From NCBI RefSeq assembly GCF_014898815.1, contig NW_026515543.1, forward strand, positions 3,100,001-3,164,000: a DNA stretch of 64,000 nucleotides. Reading direction: 5' to 3'. This DNA is from Panonychus citri (lineage: Eukaryota > Arthropoda > Arachnida > Trombidiformes > Tetranychidae). Shown one piece after another: positions 11,474 to 22,800 of the stretch. Positions within the stretch are counted from its first letter, which is position 1; every line of letters starts with the position of its first letter. The position numbers and the translations under genes are program-made. The notes under the pieces are model-generated. The model was not told the DNA's origin. It was given only the letters and a program-made list of their open reading frames with translations, and did not search any database.

Positions 11474-11761
11474 TCAATTATGTTTATTGGCAATTCCTTC
11501 CACACAGGAATCGAAACAAATGGAAAACATCTCAGAAAAAAAACTAGAAAAACAGTCATAACAACGCGAATGAGTTTCTCCAGTTTTACTTGTTCCATTT
11601 TCCTTCAAACTGGTTAACTCTTTTTCCGAACCTTGGAATTTACTAGATGATTGATTTTCATTCGAAAATTGATGATTTTTATTCTCCGTTTTGGTCTCAG
11701 ATCGATCAATTTCTTCCGCACTTTTGGATAATCCTGTTAATAGAGTTCGTTGTAAGTCCAT
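11474..11761 (-). CDS. Small protein with Cys-rich tail, copy 1
   Basis: From the ATG at 11761 the ORF gives 95 residues; the open frame runs a little further upstream without another ATG. It starts MDLQRTLLTGLSKS, has a polar middle with KFQGSEKEL and ENGTS, and ends with a Cys/Phe-rich amphipathic tail (RCYDCFSSFFSEMFSICFDS). A second copy at 13639-13956 keeps the N-terminal box (D-QRT-LT-L--S), the QGS and NGTS boxes and the tail, while the rest has drifted. Conservation of separate boxes between diverged copies suggests a real protein. No signal peptide is visible. The tail could be palmitoylated, or be a reduced I-mfa-like Cys region; both are guesses. It lies 259 bp upstream of Sfmbt on the same strand. 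Confidence 0.7.
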   Translation of the reverse strand: MDLQRTLLTGLSKSAEEIDRSETKTENKNHQFSNENQSSSKFQGSEKELTSLKENGTSKTGETHSRCYDCFSSFFSEMFSICFDSCVEGIANKHN

Positions 11762-11861
11762 CGCCAAATTAAGTGGATCAACTTTAATGGTAAACAATTA
11801 AACTTCAACTAGAACGAAGTTACCAAAGGAACTCACTTGGAGTCGCCTCAGAATTTTTCGT

Positions 11862-11876
11862 GGTTGCTAAGCAACC
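11862..11876. promoter_or_regulatory. X-box-like RFX site, copy 1
   Basis: GGTTGCTAAGCAACC is a perfect palindrome with a 3-bp centre. It fits the X-box consensus RYYNYY-N(1-3)-RRNRAC bound by RFX factors. It lies 101 bp upstream of the small Cys-tail gene (minus) and 147 bp upstream of the EXOSC2 start (plus), within their shared promoter. The duplicated arm keeps a matching site. Confidence 0.65.
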
Positions 11877-12022
11877 GAACCAAAAGCATGACTTTGATTG
11901 AAATTTTTTTCTTTTCTAATTTAATTTATTCTAATTAACTTTTAATCAAATTAATTAAAGTGAAAGTGTTTTCTTTTAATTGATTGCAAGTGATTGGTGA
12001 TTCGATTGGTTTACCTGTGACA

Positions 12023-13044
12023 ATGTTGTTTCTTCCTGGTGACACTGTGACTGGTAATCATTTTGTTTTCTCTTTTGTTTTCTCTTCCTGTTGGATTTGT
12101 TTTCTTATTTAGACTGATTGATGATCTAATTTGGTTGTTTTTTTCTCGTTCTTTTTGTTGTTGTTGTTGTTATATTTATGTTTATAGAGGATCCAGATTA
12201 TATGAGAGGTCATGGTACATATTATAAGTCTAAAGTTTTAACCTCATCCGTTGCCGGTTGTATTGATAAGGTTAACAAATTGTTGTCCGTTCGTCCCTTA
12301 CGTACAAGATACAATGGTGAAATTGGTGATATTGTTGTTGGTCGGGTTATTGATGTTCAAACGGAATATAAACGTTGGCGTATTGACACTGGTTCACGAT
12401 TAGATTCATTACTTTTATTATCTTCAGTTAATTTACCTGGTGGAGAATTGAGACGTAAAACTGTTGAAGATGAATTAATGATGAAATCTTATTTTAAGGA
12501 AGGTGATCTCATCTCGGCTGAGGTACAATCTATTTTTTCTGATGGATCGTTATCACTTCATACGAGAAATTTAAAATATGGTAAACTTGGACAAGGTGCT
12601 CTACTTCGAGTATCTCCATCCCTGGTTGAACGTCGAAAAACACATTTCCATAATTTACCCTGTGGGGCTCATCTTATACTTGGAAACAATGGTTACATTT
12701 GGATTTCTCAACCAATTTCGGAGGGTGTTGAATCCGGTGGATTTGCCATTAATCTTGATCCAGTTACATTATCAGATCGTGAAGTTATCTCAAGAGTAAG
12801 GAATTGTATTCTCGCCCTTGCTAAACATAAAATGATGCTTCACAGTACAAGTATATCATATTGTTATGACATTTCACAATCTTACCAGGTAAATTTTCAT
12901 CTTTATTTTCATTGTCAAACTTTAATTGCTAATTTTTTTACCTTTTATTTCATTGCACAGGTCAAGGATCTAATCAAATCTGAAGTAATGGCTGAGATAG
13001 CACAATTAACCAAAGAACGAATGAAAGTTGAAGAATTACAATAG
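12023..13044 (+). CDS. EXOSC2: Exosome complex component Rrp4 (EXOSC2)
   Basis: Three exons (12023-12053, 12188-12888, 12961-13044) join in frame to 271 residues, against about 293 in human. The product is the Rrp4 cap subunit of the RNA exosome, which contacts RNA entering the 3'-5' degradation channel in nucleus and cytoplasm. The N-terminal PGDTVTEDPDYMRGHGTY is a family hallmark. An S1 domain follows (GEIGDIVVGRVIDVQ, then WRIDTGSRLDSLLLLSSVN and NLPGGELRR), then a KH-type region with CGAHLILGNNGYIWI. The C-terminal exon encodes VKDLIKSEVMAEIAQLT. The tiny first exon was placed from its ATG, a GT donor and frame agreement with exon 2. The ATG start gives MLFLPGDTVT, matching relatives. 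Confidence 0.94.
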
Positions 13045-13529
13045 ACAATTGCTAAGAAATGTCTAATTTAAATAGTCGATACTTCCAATGTGTATTCATT
13101 CAAAGCCCAAATCAAATGTATTTAAATCACTTTCTCACTTTCATGTACCTAAAATTTTTACCATTGTGAAAATAATCGATCAATAATCTATCCATTGATT
13201 GGTTTGAAAAATTGGTTCTCTGAAAACAAAAAGGAAGGATATTTTGTCAAATCAATATCCGCAATTTAACAATTTCCAAGTTTCATCATACTAATTCGTG
13301 TAACTTTCAAGTGGATTAACAGAATTAGTTTGCAATTTTATAAACTAAATTACAACGATAAAAAACCAGTCAGTTCAATCTTAGATTATTCAAAACAATT
13401 ATTAGTCGATAACTTTCATGAATTATTATGTTTAAAATGTAATATCAACATTTAATTGGTGATAATTTAACTGATCCGAATTACAAATGAAACAAAATTC
13501 AATGAATTTAATTGATACCTTTGGTCTAA

Positions 13530-13541
13530 TTGCTTAGCAAC
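13530..13541. promoter_or_regulatory. X-box-like RFX site, copy 2
   Basis: TTGCTTAGCAAC, with a preceding A, still fits the RYYNYY-N-RRNRAC consensus although the outer base pairs of the palindrome have changed. It lies about 100 bp upstream of the second Cys-tail gene, the same distance as in copy 1. Confidence 0.55.
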
Positions 13542-13638
13542 GATGACAAATTGCGACTCCAAGTGACTATTTATGGTAACGTTGTTCTAGTTTAACTGTC
13601 TAATTGTTTACTGTTAACCCTTTGATTAAGTTAATTTG

Positions 13639-13956
13639 ATGATGGATTCCCAACGAACTGTTTTGACCGAATTGGCCGAAAGTCCAGGAAAAACCGACGG
13701 AATTTCAAACAATGTGAAAAGAAAGTCTGATCTATTGCCGAATTACGTTCTTCCATATAATCAACAACCTTATACCAAAGTCCAAGGATCGAGAAATCAG
13801 TTAATTAGTGCCGATAAAAATGGAACAAGTGGAAATAATAATATCACTTTGACCCAATTTATATGGATCGACTTTTTTACTGAATGTTTGTGTAACGTAT
13901 TCTGCTGCTGTATCGGTTCCTGTGCAGAAATCATCGATTCCGAAAGTAAAAAGTAG
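13639..13956 (+). CDS. Small protein with Cys-rich tail, copy 2
   Basis: The ORF begins with two successive ATG codons (13639, 13642); the second aligns with the start of copy 1. It encodes 105 residues: MMDSQRTVLTELAESPGKTD, a polar middle with KVQGSRNQL and KNGTS, and a tail with FFTECLCNVFCCCIGSCAEI. Against copy 1 the N-terminal box, the QGS and NGTS boxes and the Cys tail are kept, but the middle differs in length and sequence, so the duplication is old and the frame has stayed open. It has its own X-box-like site. I recognise no family. EXOSC2 lies between the two copies. Confidence 0.68.
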   Translation: MMDSQRTVLTELAESPGKTDGISNNVKRKSDLLPNYVLPYNQQPYTKVQGSRNQLISADKNGTSGNNNITLTQFIWIDFFTECLCNVFCCCIGSCAEIIDSESKK

Positions 13957-14159
13957 AAATCGATGAAAAAAAGTTAATCCAAAACTCGGACATTGAAAAA
14001 AAGAAAAAAAAATTTGACAGTTAAGACAAACGACGTTTTTAAACTACGCGCTTCTTTTTCCTTGTTAACTCAACAAACTTTTAATTTTCTCACAATTAAA
14101 CTAATGATAATTTCAAGTGCCAATTTGATTTGAAATTGTTTTAATTTTCTAATATTCTA

Positions 14160-14294
14160 GATGATAAAGATCCCAGTTCCATGTTTCGAGGTTGGAAAAG
14201 CCTAATAACTGTTGGTTTCAATGTAGAAGTGAAAAATGAACAGATTCAACGAATTGAAATTCACTCAATGAATGATGAGATTTTTGTAATTTAA
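14160..14294 (+). pseudogene. Sfmbt MBT1 fragment (truncated copy)
   Basis: In the frame through 14181 this reads SSMFRGWKSLITVGFNVEVK, matching the functional gene's CPMSQVWNSLITVGLKVEVK at the start of MBT repeat 1. The match is also visible in DNA. After VEVKN the similarity ends and the frame closes at 14292-14294. The N-terminal disordered part of Sfmbt is missing between the duplicated promoter and this fragment, so the copy is internally deleted and truncated. An ATG at 14181 gives only 37 codons. I regard it as a relic. Confidence 0.8.
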
Positions 14295-15035
14295 TTGCAA
14301 TTAGTTATTCTGATGAACGTCAAAACTTTTAATTATTACATAAATTGGACAACAAATTATTCACAGATTATAATTAACAAAATAGTAAATTTTATATGTA
14401 TATTTATATTAGAGAAATGAACCAATTTTAATGATCAGAATCAAACCAAATCAACAATTAACTTTGTATTGACAAATATTAACAATTAATCTGAATGATA
14501 ATTTTTCCAATAAATTGTTGTCTTTTTGTTTCCATTTGAATCACTTATCGATAACAATTAACTGAACACAATATTATAATAATACTTAGTAACAAGTGAA
14601 AACAAGTGATTAGAAATGAAAATTGTGAACAATTAAATCTAATTGTTTGGAAGAGAGAGAGAAAAAAATTAATGAAAAAAAGTGATTGAAATAAACACAA
14701 TTTAAGTTTAGTCACTAATTAATAACACAATTTACACTTATTTATGGAGATAAATAAATAATATGTATAAATTTAAGGTTCTTATTCATATTTATATATT
14801 GATAACAATTAGGATAACAATTAAATTAAATTCTGATTGATGATCATTAAGATTGGATAAAAATTGTTTTTTTTTTCGTGTAAAATGTTGACTATGAACA
14901 ATAATTGTTTTAATTGGAGTTAATTGTGTGTTTGTTTTAATTATCATCGTAATTCATCATCTTTGCATAAAACCTAATCGATAGTCTTAATTATTGGTCC
15001 TTTAAATTGCGTCTAATTAATCGTATTGATCAACA
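14295..15035. other. Intergenic, no gene seen
   Basis: AT-rich spacer between the Sfmbt relic and the 3' end of the bitesize-like gene. Nothing beyond the likely 3' UTR of that gene on the minus strand. Confidence 0.45.
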
Positions 15036-16839
15036 TCATCTACCAAATGAGGTTCTTGATTGTAAACTCGTTCTTAATGGTAACTCGCCATAGACCCAGA
15101 GGTCAGTTTTGTCCAGTAATTGTTTCCAAAGGGTAGTTTCCTGTTCCGTTGAGTCGAGCCAATCAACCGGCTTTCCTTCATAAATACCTAATTAAATAAG
15201 AAAAATGATATATAACAATCAGTAAATTGTGCCAATCAATAACAATCATGATCCCTGATAGATTGACATGATTAAAGTACAAACAAAAAACATAATCATT
15301 AGAGAGACAATAAGATTTCATGTATCCAATTAATTTAAATTATTTTCTATTGTTATTTGTTGCCAATTTAATAGTGAATTAAATTGTTTTAACAAGTTTC
15401 ATATTAGTTTAATTATTATTTTCCAACTTGATTATTAGTAAACTGTTATTATCTTAAAGTTTTGATTGAAATCCAACAATCAAGAGAAATAATCAGTTGG
15501 CCTATTAGATTCAATCAATTCGAAGCCAATTTTGAATTGATGATGATTAAGATGATAGATTTCATTTATTTTTCCCTTATTTACTAAATTGTTGTAAATA
15601 AATCAGCTGAAAATATAACTGAATCAACAGAAAATGTTGTCATCAACTAAATTAAATCTTTTTCTCAACTAATTAAAGTTATTCTGCAAAAAAAAAACTT
15701 AAGACAACATCTAAATTGTTACCAACAAAATACCAGCAATTAAAGTGAATCAAATTAAAGGGGGATAATTAGGTTGATCTGTTAGGGTAGATTTGTAATC
15801 AATGCTCTCGATGAAAGCTGAAACAATCAAATCAAATGGAAATTAAAACATTTCAATCAACCCACACACAGTTAACAACATGCTAATCAACTTGATCATC
15901 ACCGTTAATGACAATCTTAATCAATTGGAAATCTTCATAATAAAATGATGAAGGAAAAAAAAATATAAACATTACAATTCAATACTAATTAAGATTGAAT
16001 TTCATGTCGATCTCTTCAGTAAATCACCATCATGATTATAATTAATTGTTAGAACTTGAAAAGTACCTTGTCCTAAACTTAATCTCACTCCTCCGAGAAA
16101 ATCATTAGAAGTTAATTTATCATAATCCCAAATTGTTAATTCGAGGCATCGAGTTTGTAAATCGTTAGTCGTTATATCCGATACTTCAAAGGTGTGATTC
16201 CAACGAGGATTAACAGTCTTCTTGATTACCGGAGTCTTTAATTTCTTAGTTTTATCTGGAAGAAGGTAACTGTAACAATTAAGGAAAAAAAATCAGAGAA
16301 AAGAGAATTAAGTTAAATTATAAATTAGGATTGATCATATAAAACCATCGCCTTCAATTTAACAATTAGAAACTTGTAATAAGAGGGATTATTATCCTTA
16401 TATTGAGAATGTATCAATACAATCAAGTGAAACAATTAACAATTATATAAAAGACACAACGTAATTGTATCAGACAATTAGACCAAATTTCCTAATATTA
16501 GAATTGTGATTAAGTTTTTTTATTACTTAACATCCTCATTCTTAATTAACGATTGTTATTTGATGATGATGATTAAAAATATACAGTCTAAAGATGACGT
16601 CTGTTGATTAGATGGATTTTAATTGTTATTAATCAATTGTCTTACCATTTAACAAAAGGATCAGAGGTTCCGTTTGATCGGGTTGGCATTAAATTGTGAG
16701 CTTCTTTAACCATCACCAACAATTTACCGGGTACACCGATCGGTTTACCGGGTCCCTTGTTTGCTCCGGTTGGGACAAATTTGAGCGCAATGAAAATGCC
16801 TCCTTTATAATTAACTGGATTTGATTCAATTTGATCAAT
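15036..16839 (-). CDS. btsz: btsz C2B domain exons and C-terminus
   Basis: Exons 16646-16839, 16067-16269 and 15036-15187 encode the second C2 domain and the tail. Landmarks: NYKGGIFIALKFV, KLLVMVKEAHNLMP, GTSDPFVKCYLLPD, VNPRWNHTFEV, LELTIWDYDKLTSNDFLGG. Loop 3 keeps three acidic residues (DYD....ND). The first loop-1 aspartate of synaptotagmin-type domains is Thr here (MPTRSNGTSD), so calcium binding may be weak or absent. The tail WVYGELPLRTSLQSRTSFGR then a stop at 15036-15038 is the usual Slp C-terminus. Confidence 0.9.
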
Positions 16840-19800
16840 CTAATGGTGAACAATTAACAAAATGTAACAACAGTTAGTTTACTGATCATCATCATCATCA
16901 CCATCTCAATTGCTTGTGTTCACCTTGATTGTTATGATAACTTTTAGCTTCTAATATAATATTTTGTTTGTTGGTAGGCGATTAGAATTGATTTGAAATA
17001 ATTTAATCAACTTAAAATTTAAATTAACAAACAAATCAACAACCTACAACAATCAATGAGTATAAACATGATTTATTAATCATCAGATAGTGAATATTTT
17101 AATGGATTAACATGATTTGCTATTTGGGTGGAAATGTTTTCTAAAAAGCTTTTACAATTAAATATTAATTGCTGTTGATTGTAAACAAATTAACTATTAA
17201 CTGTTAGATTGTGACTAATTTATGATTTAGCCAGAAAAGTTCAATCAAAATCAAGTTAATTACAGAAATTTATACAATTCACTTTGTTTACCATAAACGA
17301 TTCAAATCAACTAATCATCATTATCTAAATTAAACTAATCACAATCAAAAAAAAAGAGACTCGGAAAATCATAATTGGATAACACCAAATATAAATATTG
17401 TATAATTAACAGTTAATTGTTGAAAATTAAGAATCAAATTAGCCATTCAACTCAATTAGTTGATCAACTCAATTGATCATTGACTTTTCAAGGTTGATAA
17501 ATAATTATTTTTTTTTTCTTGTCTCTTAGTTAATTTAATAACAATTAACGATGAAATTAATTGTGTCTGTATCGATGGGTATAGACAGTTAATTGTTGTT
17601 AACCCAATTGGATCAACAGTAACAATCAATTTCCCATAAAGTTTTTTTTTGTTCACTTCATTCAATTGATTGTGATTTTTAATAAGCATGAAAAATTGAA
17701 AAATTGATTAACTTACACAATTGAAACTAAATTAATCTTATTTGATTGTTGGTATACAAGTTTAGTGAAGTTCAATCAACTATAATCTCACCGAGAAGAC
17801 TAATTATCAATCGTAATAATAATAAGTTAATCATAAATATTATACACTGATGATAATGATAACTGATCGTTAATTGTTATTGTGTGTAAGGTAAATTAAC
17901 TTTTTCCTTCCATCATCATCATCATCATCATCTTAATCATCCTAATCAATTCCAGGTAAGGTCAAGGTAAAAGTATATTAATAATAGTGACTGATGATGA
18001 TGATTGAATAAAGTAAATTATTCAACTGGAAAAGGTTAACATCTAATGGTTATCACAATGGATTAAGGTAAAAGGGTTAAGATGAGAGTTAATCATCAAC
18101 AATTAGATGACACTATTAACTAGTGAATTAACTCAGCCATTAACTTATATTATTATTGTTAATGATAATCATGAGATGGTGATGATGATTAAAAGGAAAT
18201 AGTATAAATCAACACATTAAGAAATCAGGAAAAGAAAAGGTAAATGATGTTAATTTGTTTGAATAATCAACTAATCATTTGAAGAAGAAGAGCAAAAATT
18301 AAATGATTAACTTTCTATTAAAATTATCAACAATTGATTGATCAAACAATCAATAAATATGTAACTTGATGCAAACAATTTAGGTATTGATTTGATTTCT
18401 CTTACTAGTGATTTAACCTTCATCACTTGATTATTATTATTACAATTGTTTAGGTAACAACAATCAAAGTCATTCATGTTAATTGTATTTGATTGAAGAT
18501 ATTAACTAAGACTAAATTGTTATTTATTGATTGTTGTTTTTTGTTGCTTCTCATTCAATTTAGTCCCAATCAAATTGTGTTACTTGAATATAATATTACC
18601 GTTATGTGTATTGTACGGTAATTGATTAATTCTTGATTCGCTGATTGTTATTAAAGATGAAGAGGCAATTAGCAAACTATCATAAGTATCATAATATATA
18701 ACAATCAAGGTGACACAAGTTTAATTATAGATGAAAATTAAAGTGACAAAATGATAATCTAATCATATGATATAAACAATTTAAATTGTGACACAATTTT
18801 AGATGATCAACTGATTGTTTCCAAATAAATCAATCATCATCATAATCGCGACACTTTATTTTAATTGTTTGGTAGATTTTGTAACTTACTCTCTCCTGAA
18901 GTGGATACCATCTTAATCCCGAGTTTCTTAAAATGTCCTTCGTCAAAGGTAAAGTGACCTCACCAAGGAAATCGTTACGTCCGAAAATGTCGCTATGCCA
19001 AACTGAGATCCATAAGGTTCGTCCATCCAATTGATTAACGGGAAGATAAAATTTTAAATTCTCATCGAAAATCGGGTTCAAAGTGTGTTTTTTTACTTTA
19101 GTCTTGCGTTTACCGCTTTTTGAACGATCAGGTAACAAGTACAATTTAACATAACTGTAAACAATTAAAGGGATGAAAAAGAAACAATCAATTAATTGGA
19201 TAATACAATTAATCAGACTCGATGAGACTATGAATGGGCAACGAATCAGATAATGGGAAAGTTTCAATCAAATCTAATTGTTTTCATTTTCCAACTAATT
19301 ATTATTAAAACTATGATCAAATCTATTGATTAACTAAATTGATTATCATTCACCTGATTTCTTATTTAATTGTTGTTAGTAATCATTAATCATTCATTAT
19401 CATTATTTTGACCTAGTTTTTATCATTATTGTTGTTGACTATGGTTTGGATAATATTTTAATTTGGGATTTAAACATTTTAATTGTAATTATAACAATTT
19501 ACCTTTCGGAAATATTATATAATATCAATTGTTTAGTTTAATTGTAATTTGTACAATCGTTTGAGTTTTGAATGATCAGTGATCAAGGTTAATTTATTGT
19601 GATTAAGTTGATTGGGTTAATCATTAATTTCAAGATAGTAAATGTCAATGTTTATTAATAATCATTGGATCAACTTAGTGTCTTTGATTGTGATCATAAA
19701 TCAAAGTAATTAATTGTAATCATCAAGTTTAAATCCATATAAAGTATTAATCAAAAAGTTGTCATTGTGTTACCCTAAGCAAACAATTTAATTAGATTTG

Positions 19801-22800
19801 ATTATCAGTGTGATCATGAAAATTTATTTATACAACTTGAGGATAAATTGTTGCTATTGATGATACTTGATGATTTGGATTAAGATAATCATCTTTAAGT
19901 TGATTAAGTTGATTAAGTTGTAATTAGTTTCATTTTTTTATTGAGAAAATATTATGTTACTATTTATTATTATTACACAACTTGGAATGTAGTTGTTGAT
20001 TGTGAGTTAATTGTAATTAACTGGTAATCTTTTGATTGACTAAATAAGGTTACAATTGATAACTGTTGATGACGATGAACCTAATTTCATGGTTAAATTG
20101 TAAACTTGATTGTGATGATCAATCGTATTGATACAAAAAACTATTACTTTTTCTGATGATGAATTAACTGTAATCAAGGATGTTGAGGTCAAGGGTTTTG
20201 ATTATCATCATTAAAGTTAATTACTCGTCTTGTTTTAGACTCAATCAAATTAAAAATTGTAATGAATAAATTATTTATACAATCAACTCATTAATATAAA
20301 TGATTAAAACAGATTAACTATCAACAATCAGCCAATTATTACTTAAAAACTCAAACTAAATCAAATACATTGAAAGTAAAACTGAAATGAAAACTTTTCC
20401 AACAATTAAAAGTTATTTTAAAGTTGCACAACTTTTTTTTTGGATTCTAATTAATTAGTTGATTAGTAGACTAATTAACTTTATATACTGTCTACTTGTC
20501 ACATTTAGAAAGGTTAATTGTCAATAATGATAACATAACAATCAAAGTGATTGTTACTTGAATAATAATATGAATCAACGATAAAAGAGTTAATTTAATT
20601 GTTGATGAGTAAAATTAGAGACAGAAAGTAAATTTCCAATTTAAATTAATAATTAATCAATGTTAATCAGCTGATTGTTTCCAATTTGGAAGGTTAAATG
20701 TTAATTAACAATTGAAGTGCTTAATCAGTGAAAATGTAAACCAATTATCAGAGCAGATTAACTTGAGTTAAATGATTAAGATTAAATTGATTAAGGTAGA
20801 CAGGATTAGAGGTAATAACAATTAAAACAACATGATTAAGTATAGCAAAGTAATTTGTGTTAATTATGACAAAAGTGAACACACAATATGTATTGATTGA
20901 AATGGTTAATTAACTGTAACTGTTATGATCAGATGTTAAATTTAATTAATCAACCACCATTATAATTACTGATGATTATCATGATAATCAAGCCAATGTC
21001 AATTACCCGGAAGCAACAACAAGAAAATCAATTCAATTGAGTTCACAATGAGATTGAATTATGATTATTATATGATTACAATTATCATTTCCAATTCAAT
21101 GATTTAACTATTAACTAAATTTAACATCAAGATGTAACTTTTTTATGCATCAACGATTACTAATTGTGATCAGTCAATCAATTGAAATGTAGAGAGAGAG
21201 AGAGAGGCAAAGAAAAAAGTTGATTATCATGATTAAATTAACATTTGAAATGAACATGATCATGAAGTTAATCATGAAATAACAATCATATTGATCCTAA
21301 CAATCAATTGGAAAATAAATAAAAGATGAGAAAACAAGAAAAACAAATAATAACATTTATCCAGACTTTGAGCTGGATTTAGTCAAGATTAACTGGATTA
21401 CCAGGTTGATAGTGAAGATTAAGGATAAAGATGATTAATAAATTATGACTTTCACTTGGGATCCGGTTTTATTAGTAAATTAATCAGATATATAATATTA
21501 TATGAGATTGATAGTGATGATGAGGATAAACCTTATTTAACCTGGATGAGGATGAGGATGCTCAAAATGTAGGTCAAACTTTTCAAAGTCAACAAAATTA
21601 GTGTCAGTTTAACGGTAATAGTTTGGCCTGGAATTTGAAAATAATTTCATTTAATAGGAATCAGCATTGAACGGGAATTCAATTTGATCATAAATGAAAA
21701 CAGGTAACCAAATGAGAGAGATGGAAATGTGATTTCATTATCATGATGGAGATCATGTTGTTTCAATTAATCAGAGTAAAAACAATTAGAGTTGATGGTA
21801 CACTCATCTGAATGAATAATATCATTTTCGTCTCTCTCTCTCTCTCTCTCTCTGATGATTTAAATCATCATGCAATTGAATCCTAATGGAGTTGAATTAA
21901 ATGAGATACTTGTCTAATTGTATTTCTGTCCATCACTTTTGGACTCAATAAAAATCAGGTCAAGGGTCACAAATTCAGAGACAATAACCGATAAAACTTG
22001 TTCATTGTCATGAAGTTTTTGGCAAGAAATCATATGAAACTATATGGTAATTTTTTTCTCCTATTTAAATTTCCGTGATTCTCAACAATTTAACAATGAT
22101 TATCACAATCATGTTGATTGTTGGTTAACTTTAATGGATTAACAAATCTATCATATTAACTAAAGTAATCAAGGGTTAATATACAGAAAATGAATTCAAA
22201 TCAATCAATGAGATTGAAATGAGATCACGAATGGGAAAATTAGATCATAATTGGGAAATAACAATTGAAGGTATAACAATTTAAATTGTTACACTTACTT
22301 GAATCATGATTTTTTAACTCATTAGATTAATAGTTTAATTGAATAATTTACAATCAAAGTGAAATCATTTTCAAATAATTGAATATGCAAAAGTATTCAG
22401 ACTTAACCGATACCAGAAAATTGAATTGGATTAAATTGTTGTCCAACAACAACTAAATTAAAGTTTTAACAATTGTCTAACTAAATTGTATTTCTCGTGA
22501 TTGTAATCAAAAAGTCTGATCAGACTTGATTTAACTCTCAAGTGTGAAAAATACAAATTTAAATGATCAATTGTTGACACGAAATTGTTAATACTTTGAT
22601 TGTAAATATTTTTCTGTCTAATCAATCAACATAAAAACACACAGAGAAATAGATTGTAACAATTTAGTAACAATATAGTTTCGTGACAATTCACACAGAA
22701 AGAAATGATTTAATCAAATTAAGTTAATCACAATCAAGTAAACTAAAGGTCAACATGTGAAAAAAGTTGAACAAAAACAAATATTGAGACAGAATGAAAG

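Larger units (their letters stand above)
11216..11890 (-). repeat. Inverted duplication, left arm
   Basis: This arm holds the Sfmbt upstream region, the small Cys-tail gene and its promoter. Read on the minus strand it matches 13515-14160 on the plus strand at the DNA level: shared words include GCGACTCCAAGTGA, GTTCTAGTT, TTTGACA, CGCGCTTC, TTTTTCCTTGTTA and CAATTTGATTTGAA in the same order. The match runs through non-coding parts, so this is a segmental duplication. Confidence 0.85.
13515..14160 (+). repeat. Inverted duplication, right arm
   Basis: Reverse-complement copy of 11216-11890, in the same internal order: X-box, GCGACTCCAAGTGA block, small-gene ORF, TTTGACA/CGCGCTTC block, CAATTTGATTTGAA block. 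It continues past this point into a piece of Sfmbt coding sequence. EXOSC2 lies between the arms. Confidence 0.85.
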
